From: Trametopsis cervina
Lineage: Eukaryota > Basidiomycota > Agaricomycetes > Polyporales > Irpicaceae
DNA length: 64,000 bases
NCBI GenBank assembly: GCA_022385755.1
Contig: MU278352.1
Span: 930,001 to 994,000 of the forward strand
Reading direction: 5' to 3'
Every line of letters starts with the position of its first letter. The stretch's first letter is position 1. The notes under the pieces were generated by a model. That model was given only the letters and a program-made list of their open reading frames with translations. It ran no database searches and had not been told where the DNA came from. This document shows positions 22,866 through 34,113 of the stretch, one piece after another. The translations under genes and the position numbers were made by a program.

Positions 22866-24067
22866 CCTTCGCAAAATCCACGCGAGATACGCTGTTTGAA
22901 GCTAAGTCGGATGAGGAGAGATAACGGTAACAACAAGATGTGACTGTCACAAGAGCCTTTGGGGACGCGCCACGCAGTGGACGCATGTAGGTCCCCGCCA
23001 CGTGGAGCGTGACATTGTGTGATGAGACGCGTCAAACACGCGGCTGCGCATCCTCACCTTGAACTTCGACCCAACGACTGGCCCTGTTTCGCACATTTGC
23101 ACACGAACCCTCGTAGAGTGATCCTTGTAGATACTGATGCTCACCTGTGTTTGTTGCAGTGCGTTTTATAATTCATGTCACGTGAACTCATGCACAGGCA
23201 ATGTCAGAAAACATGCTTCTATATACGGTATCCTCAGCTTTATATTTGAAGGTCTCGCCATACCTAGAATGGGTGATAGCGTTCAGAGCGTGAAATGATA
23301 CTTCGCCCATATGTTGACTTTGCGATACTGTACGGTCTCAGGTTCACAATTCAATTCTGATGAGACGTTACAGGTTTACAAGGTTGACTGCAAGCTGCGA
23401 TGCTCGGTAGTGAGGGCCATATCTCGATTCTCCTCGTAGCATATGCAAGAAAACGCGCTCCCTATATTACTCAGGAGCTTTACCCAGCACACAGCTCGAC
23501 GGAGCTGATGAGGTGAGTTGGCCCTGACAAGCGGAAAATGGACATCCAGCGTTGACAACACAGCGATGTACTAACTCAGCAACACGGCATTCAACGCCCT
23601 TTGCAGTTGACAAGATGCATTGGCAAGGGATATTATGTTAGTGCATCCAGGGTCGCCATGTAACTTTTCTCGGCTTTGATCAAACCTTCCAATTACGCAC
23701 GAATTGGTCGCATTGTTCGTCAACATACTTAGCGCTGCTGAAATACTCCATCCTGTGGCTTGGTCCGAGGTTTCGTTCGTTGGCAGCATCATATGGGCCC
23801 TCTAATACGGATATGCTCCTTCATGCCACATGCTGCGCTGCCAAGGTTATCTTTCAAGAGCACACCCATGCGGATAGATAGCCGGACAAATCGACCTTAT
23901 CGTTTCGGTGAACAGTTCCACGTTCCATGTTAAAGCCTCGCAGTCGAATTTGTCGAAGAGGCTCGCCGCAACTGTAGCGTCAATGTTTTGCGAAGTTGAC
24001 TGATACAACCGCAGTCGAGATGATGGCTAGAATACAACATGGATACGTGATGGGTGGGTAACATGCC
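22866..24067. other. Intergenic region without a recognisable gene
   Basis: It sits between two minus-strand genes. I see only short unsupported frames; the right part must hold the CSN8 3' end and the left part the UBLCP1 promoter. Confidence 0.5.
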
Positions 24068-25174
24068 CTACTCTAGGCTGATGCTCGCTACCAAATTGAA
24101 CGTCGCCAGAGTGGATTGACCTGAGAGGTGATACACACTGAGTATATTCCAAGCCATAACGTCCAATGTACATACCAAAGCTGTTTCGTGTGGTAGCACT
24201 GTCCTTAGCTCCGACAATGGGGACGGGAGACAGGATCTGCGTCGAACTGTCGTATTTCCATCGATACTCCGCTGCCACTGATTCCAAAACATCAATGAGT
24301 GCACCTATAACAGGATAACCACATTTGGGACATACCAGAGAGCACCTGTTCTGCCGGTAGGCTCAGGTACGACTGGACAAGGGGCAATGGGACCGATGTA
24401 TATGCCCTCGAGAGTAATATGAATGTGTTCCGCCGAAACCGGTCTGCCAGGCAGCAATGTCAGCATATTTAAGGGTATTACCATTGCGGCGCTGATTGGG
24501 TGACTTACCCAAGAATTTCTCGAGCAAGCCAGCAACAACGGGCTTTAGGTCATCTATGGTCTCGGGACCTTGCGCAGCATCGTGCACTTGTGCAGCACGA
24601 GCATACACGTTTTGATATTTGCGTTCGCTCACGGATGCCACCAGTTTGAAGAGGGCGAGTGATAGAGGCGCAACAGCAAGGTTACGGGGCAATCTTGTCA
24701 GTGCATGAACCGCGGGAGGACTGGTATCCTATTTAGTACACAAATAAAAAAGGAAAGGGTTCAAGACATACGTATCGTCCAATATAAGGTAGCTGAGCAC
24801 AAGTGGTACTATGACAAGGAGACGTTCGGGATGGGTATCATCTCTGGCCTGCGAGCCTCATTATCGATCCTGATCAAGGCGAATAGTACAAAGGCACATA
24901 CGTTCAGATCGCTAGTTTCAGCCGCCAGAACCAGCTCTGCAAAGTGATCCTGGGCCCCTAAGATGGTAGTAAAGGTAAAGACATCTCTATACGAGTTCGA
25001 TGCGGAAGCTAGCTGCGCAGGTAGAGGCGGGTGTGTGGCGGCAGTTGCAGCCGATTGCGGTGGGAGCGTATCTTCAGGCGGTGCTGCTGGAGGCTGTTCA
25101 GGCGGTACAACCTTTCTTGAAGCATCCTCGCGCTCCAAAGCTGAGGAAGGAGGAGGAGTGGGTGGCCCGCTCAT
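24068..25174 (-). CDS. CSN8: COP9 signalosome subunit 8 (CSN8-like, PCI domain)
   Basis: Subunit of the cullin-deneddylating COP9 signalosome. Six exons are read: 25174-24902, 24848-24772, 24720-24509, 24443-24336, 24304-24176 and 24120-24068, total 852 bases, 283 residues, all phases consistent. After a Pro-rich N-terminus come IVPLVLSYLILDDTPPA, ALTRLPRNLAVAPLSLALFK, RRNTFILLSRAYTSVPLPLV and SLPAEQVLSGALIDVLESV. These follow the CSN8/PSMD8/EIF3K layout, and the 'RR..F.LlSrAYTSi.l' plus 'LP.E.v' blocks are specific to CSN8. PSMD8 or eIF3k are less likely because of those blocks. Its start codon is 244 bases from the divergent NECAP start. Confidence 0.85.
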
Positions 25175-25418
25175 GTCGTGTGCGATATACGGTGGTTCGC
25201 AAGGCGAAGACCTCGCAGCGTGGTGAGCGGTTGCTCCAGCGAACGCGCCTTGGAACAGGCTTCAGACGCGTCGCCGGCACGTGGGGACAAGATGGTCATC
25301 AGCGCTCACATCGCTCTTGTCGAAACACTACGATATCTGTGCAAGGCTATACACTGCAGCGCGATCATACATATATCTGTGTCCACCACCGCAAGTATTG
25401 AGTCTCTAATAATCTACC

Positions 25419-26336
25419 ATGGAAGGGTTTGGTGAAGACGAAATCGAGAGTGTCCTGTACATCGGGAGAGAGGTATCTGGTACGTCCGCCACTGGTCTTG
25501 TGCGGGCGAAATGTATGGATCATTAACACATTTCGCAGTGTTCAAAATCCCGCCGCTAAAGAAGAACGAAGGTCATCGCGCTCAAGAATGGGGTGATCTT
25601 GGCCAGCCACTATGGAAAGGAAGACTTAGGATCATTGAGAGATCGGCAGGGGTCACTATCCAGTTCGAAGACGCTACTACAGGTCAACCTCTTATTACGA
25701 TTTCTCATCACACGCTCTGATATATTTTGCCCATAGGCGAATGTACGACATCTTTCCATTGACCGTGATCACGGCTGAGGGTATTTTGAAAGGATAGTAT
25801 TTGCCAGGGCCGACTACGACCCTGCAAAACCCTCAGTAGAAGCTGTTCTAGACTCCTCTAGATACTTTGTGGTTCGTGTCGAGGACAATGGTAGGAGGGC
25901 CTATATCGGGATGGGATTCCTTGAACGAACCGACAGCTTTGACTTCAGTAAGTAACATCTGTCTTAACAGTGCCGCAATCGCTTACTGGAGTTGGTCTAC
26001 ATAGATGTGGCATTGCAAGACTATACTAAGTGCGTAATAACCATGAAATGCGCAATGTTACTTAGCACTATATTGCTTAGACGATGGAGAGCGCTGCAGA
26101 ATCCTGCTGCGACGGATGCAGAGACAGCCTCCCCCCATGTTCCTACGGGACCAAAGAAAGACTATTCCTTGAAGGATGGCCAGACTTTCTCTATCTCGAT
26201 ACCTGGACGCGCGAAGGCCAATCAGACTAATACAAGTGACCTACTGGCAGGCGGCGGGACATCCGGTTCGACAGGCACCGGGTTTGGTGTCCCTCTCCTG
26301 CCTCCTCCGCCTCCAGGGGCCCCGAGGAAGCGTTGA
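25419..26336 (+). CDS. NECAP1: NECAP: adaptin ear-binding coat-associated protein
   Basis: Endocytic accessory protein binding AP-2 and clathrin machinery. Six exons: 25419-25479, 25539-25682, 25737-25742, 25798-25947, 26005-26029 and 26081-26336, giving 642 bases and 213 residues. The PHear-type domain reads [92 protein letters not shown], then [17 protein letters not shown]. The C-terminus is Gly/Pro-rich ([10 protein letters not shown]). Exon 3 is only six bases and supplies the Gly-Glu of the conserved GELFA motif. Start ATG at 25419-25421. Confidence 0.92.
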
Positions 26337-27341
26337 CATATATCCGAGGCTCGGTGGACGACGTCTGATTGTTGAGGCTACCGTACGTATTTCGATAAAT
26401 GTGCGCAATATAGGCCTTTTGGATCCCTAGGTGTTTGAGATTGATGCAACATTGAGTCCACACTTGCAGAAACTCAGGTCGCAGGATCAGTATGGTATGT
26501 CTCGTGCATCGTGATCACAAGGGCTGAATTTGCTGACTATTACTCATAGCTTGTATCACCGTCTCAGGCAGCTTACTTCGTCTCTCTCACTGCGCCACTC
26601 CTACAGATTCAAGATAGAGTATTCATTACGTTCATCTGGTCGATGATCACGCGCTATTAAGTGAGAGTGTGCCTGCCGTCATGCTCGGGTTCTCATACGC
26701 GGTTATTATGCTGTTTTCACGGAAACATAGGCGAAGCTTCCTCCATTCCAGCCAGAGCGGAAACGTAAACGATGGTCGGCGAAGTATTTGCGATAATCGA
26801 CCTTTCGCCAGAAACGTGCACCCAGAGTACGTACGAGCAGAACCATAACCCGAGTCTGTTCCCTACGTAGGCGGTACCGCTCGCCACTGCCAAGGAGGTA
26901 AATTATTGATCTAGTATCCTCGGGAGGAGGCTGTCTCCACGCTGATCGTTACTGTCCTCTAACCTACAAGATTGCGCCGCTGCCACGCTGGGGCTCACAA
27001 AGCCCGAGATGCGACACCGATACTTTTAGCTACACTTGGGGTGCGCCGCCGGCATAGCTCCTTTGGGAACAATGCGCTGTCCGCTGTGTCGACGACGGTC
27101 AGCATATGACCATGAATTTCTCGGCTGCAAATGCAGTTGCTCATCTGTTGAGCCGCAGCTGGCTTGGATCAGCGTTCTATGCCACAATCACAACCTACGG
27201 AAGCTCAGTGGTCTGACGGAGCTGGTTCGCGCCATCTTCAGCTGCTTGAGGACATGTGCGTAGTGCCTTTGCATACAGCCCGAAGTGCAACCGAACTCTA
27301 ACAGCGCGTAAGGCAATCGCCATCGGTTTTAGCCCTCATTT

Positions 27342-27358
27342 CCCCGCGGGGCCCCCGC
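27342..27358. promoter_or_regulatory. Cluster of three Cre1/CreA-like hexamers
   Basis: CCCCGCGGGGCCCCCGC contains the perfect palindrome CCCCGCGGGG. Three matches to SYGGGG (GCGGGG or its complement CCCCGC) overlap or abut. Cre1 is the carbon catabolite repressor of fungal cellulase genes and prefers closely spaced double sites. The distance to the cellulase ATG is about 880 bases, so the assignment is inference. Confidence 0.4.
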
Positions 27359-28162
27359 ACAGCAGTGTAAGGTGAATTATTTATCGCATGCAACATACTT
27401 GAACTATGGAGCTGTCTGGGACGATAATCTCGTACGCAATGCGAGGTTCAGCTAGCCGCCGCTGCCAAGTGCTTATTGCCACCGAGAATCACAAGACCGA
27501 AAGCCATCAATTCCCGTTCCTCCTTAGGTCCATAACCTCTAGGGACATTTCAAGAATTGCCTATTGTCGCATGGTGGAAGCCAGAGAATCCGGATCAGAA
27601 GCAATATCTGCTGTCAAGTGATGTGTCCTACGCCAGATCCCTTAACACCGGGCACTGGCAACATCATGAGTTTGGCAGGATGGGCGACTCAAGCAGGCTA
27701 CGTGACCTTCAATGTGATTCTGCTCTGTTCATGCACTGTATTTTAGGATACAGCCATTGCACACACTCTTGTCGAGCGTCCACATCTACATTCACAAGTT
27801 GACGCTTCGAGATTCAGAAGAATTACCTCATTGCATGGAGGGTGCGCGTTCACCTTCAGCTCGTTGCCTTGGAATTATGATATCACGTTTATTCCTTTCC
27901 ACTCAGCCCAACCGAGCTTGCACCGAGGGTTTTAGAAGCTCCCTGACCTCGGCTCGACGTTTAGCATCCTCATCGTCGAAGCTGGTCGGTAGCGGTGTAC
28001 TACTGGCCTCATGACCCCCCAAGAACGTCCGTCATTCAGCGAATGGCCGCTCCCGATGTCTATCCGCTCCCAATGCTCGGGTCTACGCCGGAATTTTTAC
28101 ATTTTGCCAGAACATGACCTTCGGTGTGGAAAACCGCCAGAGTCGCCTCTGCCAACTCAGCG

Positions 28163-28170
28163 TATATAAG
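28163..28170 (+). promoter_or_regulatory. TATA box of the cel6A gene
   Basis: TATATAAG lies 64 bases before the Cel6A ATG, a normal spacing for a strongly inducible fungal gene with a short leader. Confidence 0.65.
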
Positions 28171-28233
28171 CAACCGTGCAAACGTCGGAACTTCTGTAGG
28201 ATCCACATCCCACTCGACAGTCGTCCAGGTGCC

Positions 28234-30070
28234 ATGAAGTCTACTATCTTTCTCACCGCGCTCGCAGCTATCCTTCCCGCCTACGTTGCTGGTCAAGCTC
28301 AGCAATGGGGTCAGTGCGGTGGCATAGGCTGGAGTATGTACACGCTACACGTATACGTCATATCAGCATACTCACCTATTTCTTTGCAGCTGGACCAACG
28401 ACTTGCGTATCTGGAACGGTGTGCACCAAGCTGAACGACTACTACTACCAGTGCCTGTAGGTTGTATTCTAGGTGTTACCTTTTATGTGTCCTGATTGGA
28501 TTGTCCTAGTGCTGGAAGCACTTCTGCGGCTCCGACATCGAAGCCTTCTTCGAGCCCGACCTCAAAGCCTTCGTCGAGCCCGTCGTCGAGCCCCACCTCG
28601 AAGCCCACTGGCCCGTCTTCAAGCCCTACGTCTGCTTCCACCGGTCCTACGTCAACCCCGACTCCTTCTGCTAACAACCCTTGGACGGGCTACCAGGTAC
28701 GACCAACTACAACGAGTAGCCCGAATTCCCAACGCTGATTACAATACCCAGATTTACTTGAGCCCTTACTACGCCAGCGAAGTCGCTGCGGCAGCGAAAT
28801 CAATCAGCGATTCTACTCTTTCCGCCAAGGCGGCAAGCGTCGCCAAGATCCCGACGTTCACGTGGCTCGGTGAGGACTTCCCATCAGTTGGTCTGGAACA
28901 TGCACTTATGGATTGAATAGACTCCGTTTCCAAGATTCCCGACCTGACGCAGTATTTGTCGGACGCTAGTGCCCTTGGAAAGTCCACTGGCACGAAGCAG
29001 CTCCTTCAGATCGTCATCTACGATCTCCCCGATCGTGACTGCGCCGCGAAGGCCTCGAACGGAGAGTTCAGCATTGCCAACAACGGCCAGGCTAACTACT
29101 TCAACTACATCGACCAGATTGTTGCCGCCATTCAGAGTGAGTACTCAGAATTCGGCTACGTTCGAAAAGCTCCTCGTCTGACGCCCGCTCGAAGAATTCC
29201 CTGACGTCCGTGTGGTGGCTGTCATCGAGCCTGACTCGCTTGCCAACTTGGTCACCAACTTGAACGTCCAGAAGTGCTCCAACGCTCAGACCACCTACCT
29301 CGCCTGTGTCAACTACGCCATCACCAACCTCGCTAAGGTCGGCGTCTACCAGTACTTGGATGCTGGCCACGCAGGATGGCTCGGCTGGCCCGCAAACTTG
29401 TCCCCCGCTGCTCAGCTGTTCGCGCAAGTCTACAGCAAGGCTGGAAAGTCGCCCTTCATCAAGGGTCTTGCTACCAGTGAGTTTATGCGATCCTCATGCG
29501 ATATACAGTTGTCTAATCGTGTCCAAAGACGTTGCCAACTACAACGCCTTGAGCGCTGCTTCCCCCGACCCAATTACTCAGGGCAACCCCAACTACGATG
29601 AGATTCACTACATCAACGTATGTCATGTATCGCTCTCACTTTTTCTTCAACACTAATCGATGAGGATTACAGGCTCTCTCTCCCGCCCTCAACTCCGCTG
29701 GCTTCCCTGCCACCTTCATCGTTGACCAGGGTCGTTCAGGTCAGCAGAACCTTCGTCAACAGTGGGGTGACTGGTGCAACATCAAGAACGCTGGCTTCGG
29801 TACCCGCCCCACGACCAACACCGGTTCGCCCTTGATCGACTCCATCGTCTGGATCAAGCCTGGAGGAGAGTGCGACGGTACTTCCAACTCCTCTTCGCCT
29901 CGCTACGACTCCACTTGCTCCCTGGTAAGTCGATATGCCTCATCGCATGTTTAACCTTGTCTTACACTGTCCCCTTTCAGTCCGATGCCGCTCAGCCTGC
30001 TCCTGAGGCCGGTACCTGGTTCCAGGACTACTTCTCGACCCTGGTTTCCCGTGCCAACCCCCCTCTTTAA
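28234..30070 (+). CDS. cel6A: GH6 cellobiohydrolase with N-terminal CBM1 (Cel6A/CBHII)
   Basis: Secreted enzyme releasing cellobiose from the non-reducing ends of cellulose. A signal peptide (MKSTIFLTALAAILPAYVAG) precedes a CBM1 cellulose-binding module: QWGQCGGIGWTGPTTCVSG, VCTKLNDYYYQCL, four Cys and the aromatic platform residues. A Ser/Thr/Pro linker follows with TSKPSSSP-type repeats, then the GH6 domain from NPWTGYQ. Catalytic and binding blocks are intact: YDLPDRDCAAKASNGEFS (proton-donor Asp), AVIEPDSLANLVTN, LDAGHAGWLGWPAN, FIVDQGRSGQQ, QQWGDWCNIKNAGFG and WIKPGGECDGTS. Eight or so short introns; stop TAA at 30068-30070. Probably cellulose-induced and glucose-repressed (family knowledge plus the Cre1-like cluster upstream). 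Confidence 0.98.
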
Positions 30071-30509
30071 TTGCATATTCCCGCTTGGTCCAAAATGGGT
30101 TGTACGACGTAGTACAAGAACTCTCGTCGGCTCCTGTATACCTGATTTCGTGTACAACTGTATAGTACCTAGTCTTCGGTCAAGGCATCTTCAAAATACA
30201 TACTTGATTGTTGCACAGTGTATGCTGAATCATGTGGGAACCGCTGCGATTCACAAGTCAGGTAGTTTTGGCGAGTGATATGCCAGCAAGTTGTATTTCC
30301 AGTGAAATAGGACTGACAAATCGTTAACTGGTCTAGCGGTGCAAGGCATGACAGTAAGAGAGGAGAGGTACGAGGCTAGGCAATTCGTAGCAAATATGAC
30401 GAAGAAGTCAGAGAAGTAATGCGGATTATTCAATGCGACCATAACAACAGGAAATCCTACGAAGATGAAAGCTAATATTGAGATGTACGATGCGACAGGT
30501 GACAAGGTC
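30071..30509. other. Convergent 3' flanks of cel6A and NFS1
   Basis: Only untranslated or terminator sequence is expected; no gene or repeat is seen. Confidence 0.6.
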
Positions 30510-32519
30510 TCAGTGCTGTGACCAATTGATCGAGTTGATGTCAATACCCTCTTGCACCATCTCCCACAGCGGGCTATAATGCCATAAATCAGCGTTTGTC
30601 CTGAAATAAGTGCCTTTCATCCACTTGCCTCATGTCACGCAAACGTTGCACAACAGCAACAATTTTTTCGACCACGAAATCAATTTCTGCTTCGGTGGTG
30701 AAACGCCCAATACCGAATCGGAGAGATGAGTGAGCCATGTCTTCGGCGGCGCCTGTGATGAAGATGAGTATGTTTCATGCGTTCAGGCAGAAAGAGAACC
30801 CCACCTAGGGCACGGAGAACATATGATGGTTCAAGGGATGCCGATGTACAGGCACTGCCAGACGATAAGGCGATATCCTAAAGACATAAGACAGTGGTGA
30901 GATACCATTCAGCCGAGCAGATTGCTGTCGTACCTTCAGAGCCATCAACAAGCTCTCGCCTTCGACATATGCAAAGCTAAGGTTGACACAGCCAGCGTAA
31001 CCGCTAACGTCTCCATTCCTGATCACATGCTCAACCTGAGCATTGATCTTGTTCACAAGGCGGTCAGAGAGCTGCTTGATACGAGCTTGATCGCGCTGTG
31101 AATGTATCTGTCAGCACTACGTTCTGAGTTATTTATCATACTGAGGTAGCAAATGCTACTTCGCTCAGTACCCCTGCACTAGTGTCTTCGCTAAGCTGGC
31201 TAACTCCAGCTTTGATATAAAGCCGGTGTATACCACAAAGCTCTCCATCGTTTTCGTGCAATTATCGTCATTGAAAATGATTATAGACCCGGACTCACCG
31301 CCATTTCTAACCCTGCGATCCGGGCTGCTTCACCTATTCCAACAATCAAGGGTGTCGGTAACGTTCCACTTCGCAAGCCACGCTCCTGTCCTCCTCCGCT
31401 TATGATAGGCTCTAGACGAACGCGGGGTCGACGCCTGACATAAGCTGCACCAACTCCTTTCGGTCCGTACAGCTTGTGACCGGAAATACTCATAACGTCG
31501 ATGTTCATTGCATTCACGTCAATGGGTACTTTGCCAATGGCTTGGGCCGCATCTGTGTGAAAGTGAATACCGCGGTGCTTGCGGAGCAGTTCCCCGATCT
31601 CTTTGATCGGTTGAATAACTCCGGTTTCATTGTTGACCGTCATTATGGAGACGATTGAGGTGTCAGGTCTGATAGCGGCCTCAAGGTCCTCCAGGCGAAT
31701 GATACCATTCTGTTGCACAGGGAGATACGTAACGTCAAATCCCTCTTCTTGTAGCTTGCGGCACGAATCGAGAACACATTTGTGCTCCTAATAATAGTCA
31801 GTGGGGAACGGAAACGTTCTCAAACTTGCGTACTGTTTGAGTTGTGATGATGTGGCGCTTGCGTTCTTTGTGAAAACGGGCGACGCCTTTCAGTGCCATG
31901 TTGTTCGACTCTGTGGCACCGGATGTGAAAATAATGTCTTTCGGATCTGCGCCAATAAGATCCGCGATGTGCTGTGTGGCTGTTAAATTGTGTCCCGTGT
32001 ATGTGGAGTAATTGTAGGAGGCTGACCTTGCGTGCGTCCTCAACCGCCTTTTCAGCTTCCCACCCGTACGCATGTGTTCGGCTATGTGGGTTGCCATACT
32101 GGTCAGTCATGTATGGGAGCATAGCATCCAAAACACGTGGATCAACTGGAGTCGTTGCCTGTAGGGGGTTCAGTATTGCGTATGTCGTCCCAAAGGTTAT
32201 GACAAACCTGCATATCGAGGTAAATTGGCCTCGCCTTATCCTTCACATTGTCCTCTCTCTTCGGAACTTCGAGCTTAAAGCCAAGCATATCTAGGTAACG
32301 ATCAGATTTCATCGTAACAGGTAGAGCGATAGAGACCGCAATACCTTCCCTGGGTGCGAAGAAGGCATCCTCTTGGTAAGTCGATGGCACATCGACGATA
32401 CTGGCTCGGTCAGCACCGGAAGGCTGCACATACGTCCTGCGTGCAGTCAACGTGGCCGCCCGAAGCGACGATGGTCTGAACGCTGCCCGACGAACGCTAC
32501 TCGAGACTCTTGAGAGCAT
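30510..32519 (-). CDS. NFS1: Cysteine desulfurase NFS1, mitochondrial
   Basis: PLP enzyme that takes sulfur from cysteine for Fe-S cluster assembly. It starts with an Arg/Ser-rich mitochondrial presequence ([23 protein letters not shown] 32517-32519). Then [70 protein letters not shown], the PLP lysine in [12 protein letters not shown], and the Arg-rich [12 protein letters not shown]. The catalytic Cys is in [16 protein letters not shown]. The tail [18 protein letters not shown] ends with the conserved SQH, needed for scaffold interaction. Six or more short introns. It is convergent with cel6A; its start is 270 bases from the divergent SR-protein start. Confidence 0.97.
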
Positions 32520-32789
32520 AACGAAAGAGCGGCGGGATGGTGGTGGAACGTGGGAAACAGCGACCAAGCCAAGCGGGATTTGTTAATATTGATTTCCACA
32601 GTCACGCCGATGCTTACTACAGTACTTATCAGATAGTCACGAGCGCCGACTGCATCCGGCGGACGGCACAGACCGGGCGCAGCCGTCCGGTTTCCCACAG
32701 CCCATCACGTGGCAGAATGCGCACGGACCACGGCGAGGTTCCTTTTGATGCCGTTTGGCGTTAGTTACAATCTTTTCTCTCCAACCACC

Positions 32790-34113
32790 ATGGCAAGACG
32801 TCTCTACCTCGGTCGTACGCACACGAACCTCGCCTTCGCTATTATTAAATATGCTGATAATACTTGTGTAGGCCTCCCTCCGGATGCTCGCTCTGAAGAT
32901 GTTTCAAAATTCTTTGAAGGCTATGGGCGTATAGTCGACTGTCGCGTCATGACAGGTCAGTGTATCCGATGCCCACAAGCATTAGTATCATCAGGGATAA
33001 CGTCTCTCCAGGCTTTGGCTTCGTCGAATTCGAAAGTGCGCGCGACGCTGAAGATGCCGTTACGAACTTCAACGGCAAAGCTTTCATGGGAGCGAAGTAT
33101 GCCCTACGGCGCTTGTCTTTTGCCACGTTATCGAGTCTTGCTAACGTCCGGCATGCAGCATTGTTGTCGAATTTGCAAAAGAGTCCCGCCCCCGGCGTGA
33201 TGTCTACGAGACTGAGCGCGCTCCTCGAGCCAGGCGTCCTCCTGGTCATCGCTTGGTCGTCACTGGAATTTCCCGCGATACCAGCTGGCAGGTATGATCT
33301 CTTCATTGCCGGATTTCTCCGCATATATGGCTCGTGGAGCAATAGCCCTTTCGATGACGACGCTGACCGGATGACTTACATTTGGACATCTATAGGACCT
33401 GAAAGATTTCGGTCGCGAAGCTGGTAGCGTGTCTTACGCCGACATTGACCGCGACAGGCCTGGCGAGGGGTGCGCACATTTATCGCAGCATCACGTGATC
33501 ATTGTTGTTTAACATGCGCTGTAGTGTTCTCGAGTACCTCTCTCGTGAAGATGCTGACCGTGCAGTCAAGGAATTAGACGGTAAGGATCTCCGCGGGAAC
33601 AGCGTGCGCGTTACCTTAGACCCCACCGAAGTATGTGCCATATGTGTCCAATTTCATGCCTTTGCTGACTTGCACCTTCGTTAGCGTGGCACGGGTCCCG
33701 ACAATTATCGTCGTGATGACCGTCGTGATGATCGTCGCGACGACCGCTACCGCGACGACCGTCATGGGCGCGATGACCGTCACAGCCGTGACGATCGCTA
33801 TGCTCGCGATGACAGGCATAGTACTCGGGATGATCGTCGTCGGGATGACCGTGCACCCTATACACGTGAACGCTCCAGGTCGCCTCCACGCCGTGCCGAT
33901 TACGATGATCGTCGCCCCAGGTCGCCTCCCCCAAAGAGGGATGATGATAGGAGGCCTGCAGGGTACGATGATAGACGAGGACCGTATGATTTTCGGAGAG
34001 GCCCTGACCCTTATCTTGATCGCCGCAGGGACGAACGTCGGCGTGACGACAAGGATGAACGTTACGACGATAGGCCACCCAGAGCCGCTACGGACAATGG
34101 TTGGGCACGCTGA
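32790..34113 (+). CDS. SR-type pre-mRNA splicing factor with two RRMs and an RD/RS tail
   Basis: Two RNA recognition motifs and an Arg/Asp/Ser-rich tail, like Npl3/Srp2/SRSF proteins. RRM1: RRLYLGRLPPDARSEDVSKF (RNP2 LYLGRL), then GFGFVEFE (RNP1). RRM2 has RLVVTGISRDTSWQDLKDF, the hallmark of the pseudo-RRM of SR proteins (SWQDLKD), then VLEYLSREDADRAVKELDG. The tail from about 33685 consists of RRDD/RYRDD repeats with RSRSPPRR and ends DNGWAR. Exons are separated by short GT-AG introns; exon 1 is 25 bases (ATG 32790). Nuclear mRNA processing or export; likely phosphorylated on the few RS dipeptides (inference). Confidence 0.9.

Larger units (their letters stand above)
26337..28233. other. 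Long upstream region of the cellulase gene
   Basis: No gene is convincing in these 1.9 kb; short frames on both strands lack motifs and splice structure. It contains a cluster of Cre1-like sites at 27342-27358 and the cellulase TATA box at 28163-28170. Confidence 0.5.

Noticed and set aside
27036..27263. Cysteine-containing frame resembling a RING finger (CPLCRRRS)
   Set aside because: Only one C-x2-C pair is present, the start is not ATG, and there is no spacing match to RING or other zinc domains.
26337..28233. Transposon remnant in the region before cel6A
   Set aside because: No terminal inverted repeats, target-site duplication, reverse transcriptase or transposase motif could be found by eye.
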